In this document: in pieces, positions 14,338-17,071 of the stretch
Layout of the letters: the number at the start of each line of letters is the position of its first letter
Position numbering within the stretch: the stretch's first letter is position 1
Notes under the pieces: model-generated
What the model saw: the letters and a program-made list of their open reading frames with translations, nothing else
The model's database searches: none
Told to the model about the DNA's origin: nothing
Made by a program: the position numbers and the translations under genes
DNA from: an uncultured Rhodobacterales bacterium
GTDB taxonomy: Bacteria > Pseudomonadota > Alphaproteobacteria > Rhodobacterales > Rhodobacteraceae
Assembly: GCA_937901055.1 (NCBI GenBank)
Contig: CALCGO010000270.1
Location: 1 to 17,071, forward strand
Direction: 5' to 3'
DNA: 17,071 bases

Positions 14338-15675
14338 ATGTCCGCTATCCTCCGACCGATGACGTCTCGTAAATGCGGCCCTTTAAAGGGGGAGGCAAAT
14401 GTGCCGGGCGACAAATCGATTTCGCACCGCTCGATGATTTTGGGAGCATTGTCTGTTGGCGAAACGCGGGTGACAGGGTTGCTGGAAGGTGAAGATGTTT
14501 TAGATACGGCCAAAGCAATGCAAGCTTTTGGTGCGAGTATCGAGCGCATGGATGATGGCGAGTGGGTTATCCAAGGTGTCGGAGTCGGTGGATTTGCCGA
14601 ACCGGATCATGTGATTGATTGTGGCAATGCCGGTACCGGAGTGCGTCTGATCATGGGGGCGATGGCAACGACGCCGATTACGGTTACGCTTACCGGGGAC
14701 GCAAGTTTGCGGTCACGTCCTATGGGGCGGATAACTGATCCGTTGGCGCTATTTGGCGCGGAAAGCCATGGCCGCAGCGGTGGGCGCTTACCTTTGACGT
14801 TGGTCGGTGCGGCCGACCCGGCTCCGGTGGTTTATCACACGCCAATGCCTTCGGCGCAGGTGAAATCGGCGGTTTTGCTGGCTGGTTTGAATGCGCGCGG
14901 TGAAACGGTTGTGATTGAAAAGGAAGCTACTCGGGATCATACGGAACGTATGTTGGCTGGTTTCGGAGCCGAGATTACGACAGAAATCACCGATGAGGGG
15001 CGCGTGATTACTCTGAAAGGTCAGCCAGAGCTGACTGGTCAGACGATAGTCGTGCCACGCGACCCATCCTCGGCAGCGTTTCCGGTGGTAGCGGCGCTGC
15101 TGGTTGAAGGTTCTGAAGTTTTGGTGCCAAACATTGGGCAAAATCCGACACGGAATGGTTTGTTTACTACTTTGTTCGAGATGGGCGCTGACATCACATT
15201 TGAGAACGAGCGGATCGAAGGGGGTGAGCCTGTCGCTGATTTGCGTGTTAAGCATGGCCCTCTAAAGGGCATCGAAGTGCCGCCTGAACGTGCTGCGAGC
15301 ATGATTGATGAATACCCGATATTGTCCGTACTGGCCGCAACTGCCGAGGGGACAACTGTTATGCAAGGGGTTAAGGAGCTTCGCGTTAAGGAAAGTGACC
15401 GGATCGACGCGATGGCGCGAGGGTTGGAGGCCAACGGAGTGCGTGTTGAGGAAGACGAAGATACGTTTATAGTACACGGCATGGACAAAATACCAGGTGG
15501 GGCGTTGTGCAAAACGCATCTTGATCACCGTATTGCCATGAGTTTTATGTGTATGGGGATGGCGTCGCAAAAGCCTGTCGGGATTGATGATGCTGGCGCT
15601 ATTGAAACCAGTTTTCCCGATTTTATACCACTGATGGAACGTCTGGGCGCATCCTTCCGCAAGGATAACGCTTGA
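14338..15675 (+). CDS. aroA: 3-phosphoshikimate 1-carboxyvinyltransferase (EPSP synthase), class II type
   Basis: AroA transfers enolpyruvyl from PEP to shikimate-3-phosphate in aromatic amino acid synthesis. The 445-residue protein aligns by eye along its length with the Agrobacterium CP4 enzyme: VPGDKSISHRS (22-32, with K26, S27, R31), GLLEGEDV (47-54), DASLRSRPMGR (121-131), AQVKSAVLLAGLN (173-185), SMIDEYPIL, ELRVKESDR and THLDHRIAMSF. In GNAGTGVRLIMG the residue matching CP4 Ala100 is Gly99. This is the ordinary glyphosate-sensitive state, although the scaffold is class II. ATG 14338 opens the protein, 82 bases from the deoD edge, without a strong Shine-Dalgarno. The stop overlaps the cmk start by one base (TGATG). 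Confidence 0.97.
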   Translation: MSAILRPMTSRKCGPLKGEANVPGDKSISHRSMILGALSVGETRVTGLLEGEDVLDTAKAMQAFGASIERMDDGEWVIQGVGVGGFAEPDHVIDCGNAGTGVRLIMGAMATTPITVTLTGDASLRSRPMGRITDPLALFGAESHGRSGGRLPLTLVGAADPAPVVYHTPMPSAQVKSAVLLAGLNARGETVVIEKEATRDHTERMLAGFGAEITTEITDEGRVITLKGQPELTGQTIVVPRDPSSAAFPVVAALLVEGSEVLVPNIGQNPTRNGLFTTLFEMGADITFENERIEGGEPVADLRVKHGPLKGIEVPPERAASMIDEYPILSVLAATAEGTTVMQGVKELRVKESDRIDAMARGLEANGVRVEEDEDTFIVHGMDKIPGGALCKTHLDHRIAMSFMCMGMASQKPVGIDDAGAIETSFPDFIPLMERLGASFRKDNA

Positions 15676-16304
15676 TGCAATTCACCGTTGCGATAGATGG
15701 TCCGGCGGCAGCGGGCAAAGGCACGATTAGCAAGGCGGTCGCCTTGCAGTTCGGGTTTGCCTATCTGGATACTGGATCGCTATATCGTGCAACGGGCGTG
15801 AAGGCGTTGGAAGTCGGCCGTGGAGTGATCGAGCCGGCGATTGCAGCTCGGCTCGCGGGTGCTTTGTCTCAAACGGATCTTGATCGCGATGACCTACGCA
15901 CTGCGATGGCAGGGCAAGCTGCCAGTAAGGTAGCGGCACTGCCCGATGTACGTGCCGCATTGCTGCAGTTTCAGAAAACTTACGCGCGACGCGAAGGCGG
16001 TGCGGTGTTGGACGGGCGCGATATAGGTACCGTGATTTGCCCAAACGCCGAGGTGAAAATTTACGTCACCGCCAGTGATGAGGTCCGGGCCATGCGGCGG
16101 CATGCGGAGTTGGTTCAAACCAAACCGAAGTTAACTGTGACGCAGGTGTTAAGCGACCTTCGGGCTCGTGACGAACGGGATGCCGCACGAGATGTTTCGC
16201 CTATGAAACCAGCGGATGATGCGCTGTTGCTGGATACAACAGATTTGTCGATTGATGAGGCTGTTAGCAACGCGATTAAAGCCGTTCAGGCGCGTTTGAA
16301 GTAA
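15675..16304 (+). CDS. cmk: (d)CMP kinase
   Basis: Cmk phosphorylates CMP and dCMP with ATP in pyrimidine nucleotide supply. The 209-residue protein has the P-loop GPAAAGKGT (9-17), DTGSLYRA (32-39), the CMP-binding DGRDIGTV (113-120) and the ARDERDAARDVSPMKPA segment (164-180). ATG 15675 shares its A with the aroA stop (TGATG), so the two are translationally coupled; a TTG one codon upstream is possible but less likely. aroA-cmk is a familiar pair, commonly followed by rpsA. Here a methyltransferase gene comes next instead. Confidence 0.96.
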   Translation: MQFTVAIDGPAAAGKGTISKAVALQFGFAYLDTGSLYRATGVKALEVGRGVIEPAIAARLAGALSQTDLDRDDLRTAMAGQAASKVAALPDVRAALLQFQKTYARREGGAVLDGRDIGTVICPNAEVKIYVTASDEVRAMRRHAELVQTKPKLTVTQVLSDLRARDERDAARDVSPMKPADDALLLDTTDLSIDEAVSNAIKAVQARLK

Positions 16305-16358
16305 TTCCGCGATTTTCAACACTTGAAACAACGCCCCACCTACCCTTACATTAAGTCC

Positions 16359-16976
16359 ATGTATAAGCCTGACAAAATCTGGGACCGGTTCGCAAAAAGA
16401 TATGCCAAGTCGCCTGTATCAAACGAAGTTGCCTATCAAAAAAAGCTGGAAATAACCCGCACGTATTTTACGCCGGAATCTGAAGTTCTTGAATTAGGAT
16501 GCGGCACTGGAACCACAGCCGTATCTCATGCGCCGTTTGTGAAGCACATTCTCGCTATTGACGTGTCTTCCAAAATGCTCGAATTCGCGGAAAATAAGGC
16601 GAAGGCGGCGGACATAACGAATGTGACTTTTGCATGCGCGAATATAGAGGATATTTTTGATTCTGAAGCCAGCTACGATGTCATCATGTGTCACAGCATC
16701 TTGCATTTGTTGGAGGATAAAGAGGCGGTTATCGCAAAAGTATATGAGCTTTTAAAGCCGGGCGGTGTATTTGTTTCCAGCACGGTTTGTGTTGGCAGTA
16801 ATAACCCCTTTCTCCGCGCGCTCCTAACTGTCGGATGTCGTATCGGTTTGCTGCCGCTCGTGCGGCTTTTCAGCGTTGAGGATCTTGCGAAAAGTATAAC
16901 GGATGCTGGATTCTCGATCGACAGCCAATGGTTGCCCGAAAAAAGCGATGCGGTGTTTATTGTGGCTGTGAAGTAA
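16359..16976 (+). CDS. Class I SAM-dependent methyltransferase (Methyltransf_11/25-like), substrate unknown
   Basis: The 205-residue protein has the SAM loop VLELGCGTGTT (43-53), the acidic end of beta-2 in AIDVSSKMLEFA (D68), ANIEDI (95-100, adenine-side acidic residue), YDVIMCHSILHLLED (106-120) and LLKPGGVFV (131-139). A hydrophobic C-terminal stretch (about 152-168) and VEDLAKSITDAGF resemble methyltransferases acting on lipids, quinones or other small molecules, but the substrate cannot be deduced. ATG 16359 is preferred. A TTG at 16323 in the same frame would add 12 residues, PTYPYIKS-like, without clear family features. The gene follows cmk by 54 bases and may be an insertion in the usual aroA-cmk-rpsA order. 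Confidence 0.8.
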   Translation: MYKPDKIWDRFAKRYAKSPVSNEVAYQKKLEITRTYFTPESEVLELGCGTGTTAVSHAPFVKHILAIDVSSKMLEFAENKAKAADITNVTFACANIEDIFDSEASYDVIMCHSILHLLEDKEAVIAKVYELLKPGGVFVSSTVCVGSNNPFLRALLTVGCRIGLLPLVRLFSVEDLAKSITDAGFSIDSQWLPEKSDAVFIVAVK

Positions 16977-17002
16977 GGTTGTAACCCATAACTGATGTGC
17001 AC

Positions 17003-17031
17003 TTGCTAGGCATCGCGAAATTGTCTATAGA
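17003..17031 (+). promoter_or_regulatory. Promoter-like sequence at the right edge
   Basis: TTGCTA (17003-17008), a 17-base spacer and TATAGA (17026-17031) give four of six matches to each sigma-70 hexamer at the ideal distance. It points right toward a gene outside the window, possibly rpsA, which often follows cmk. The remaining bases 16977-17071 show no gene. Confidence 0.4.
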
Positions 17032-17071
17032 CGCAGCCGTTACCGAAGCTATGGCGCTAATATACAAACGA

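Noticed and set aside
1..17071. Mobile element, prophage, CRISPR or toxin-antitoxin system
   Set aside because: No transposase, integrase, phage structural gene, direct-repeat array or toxin-antitoxin pair could be recognised, and no long terminal inverted repeats flank the accessory genes.

Overview
The window looks like a chromosomal segment of a marine Rhodobacterales (roseobacter-group) alphaproteobacterium of modest GC content. The assignment is inference. It rests on protein character (SdhC/SdhD/SdhA/SdhB, a 320-residue LDH-like malate dehydrogenase, a CP4-like class II EPSP synthase, mesaconyl-CoA hydratase) and on gene order (mdh near sucC; malyl-CoA enzyme and mesaconyl-CoA hydratase beside sdh; aroA-cmk). 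Almost everything is core carbon metabolism. The accessory part is a set of glycosyltransferase and methyltransferase genes lodged inside or beside these conserved operons.

Layout. Bases 1-933 (minus) hold the N-terminal 311 codons of sucC, running off the left edge. A 248-base gap follows, with a 12-bp inverted repeat built from two GTGATCAC palindromes. Next on the minus strand are a frameshifted glycosyltransferase-like gene (1182-1999), a 14-bp perfect stem-loop (2017-2049) and mdh (2057-3019). Divergently on the plus strand runs a five-gene cluster: malyl-CoA lyase/thioesterase-like protein, NnrU-family membrane protein, DUF1737-like small protein, mesaconyl-CoA hydratase and an exported HExxH protein (3181-6690). 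A second GTGATCAC pair (6700-6728) precedes the succinate dehydrogenase operon: sdhC, sdhD, sdhA, two tiny lipoprotein genes, a 600-residue methyltransferase-glycosyltransferase fusion, then sdhB, closed by a good intrinsic terminator (12620-12650). After it come a DUF1989 gene and, tail-to-tail with overlapping stop codons, deoD, which lacks a normal start codon. The window ends with aroA-cmk, a small SAM methyltransferase and a promoter-like sequence pointing off the right edge.

How the genes work together. SucC, Mdh and Sdh catalyse linked steps of the TCA cycle (succinyl-CoA to succinate to fumarate, and malate to oxaloacetate). The malyl-CoA and mesaconyl-CoA enzymes belong to the ethylmalonyl-CoA pathway of acetate assimilation, which delivers C4 acids into the same cycle. 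The paired GTGATCAC motif occurs in the two intergenic regions that head sucC and sdhC, with 20-21 bp centre spacing and centres about 165 bp upstream of each start codon. This suggests one regulator controlling both operons.

Most notable observations: the shared paired palindrome; the methyltransferase-glycosyltransferase gene translationally coupled to sdhB; the two lipoprotein genes inside the sdh operon; the frameshifted glycosyltransferase; and deoD with AGG where ATG is expected and a well-spaced Shine-Dalgarno upstream of an ATT codon. I see no rRNA, tRNA, CRISPR array, transposase or prophage gene. No gene-free stretch exceeds 300 bases.
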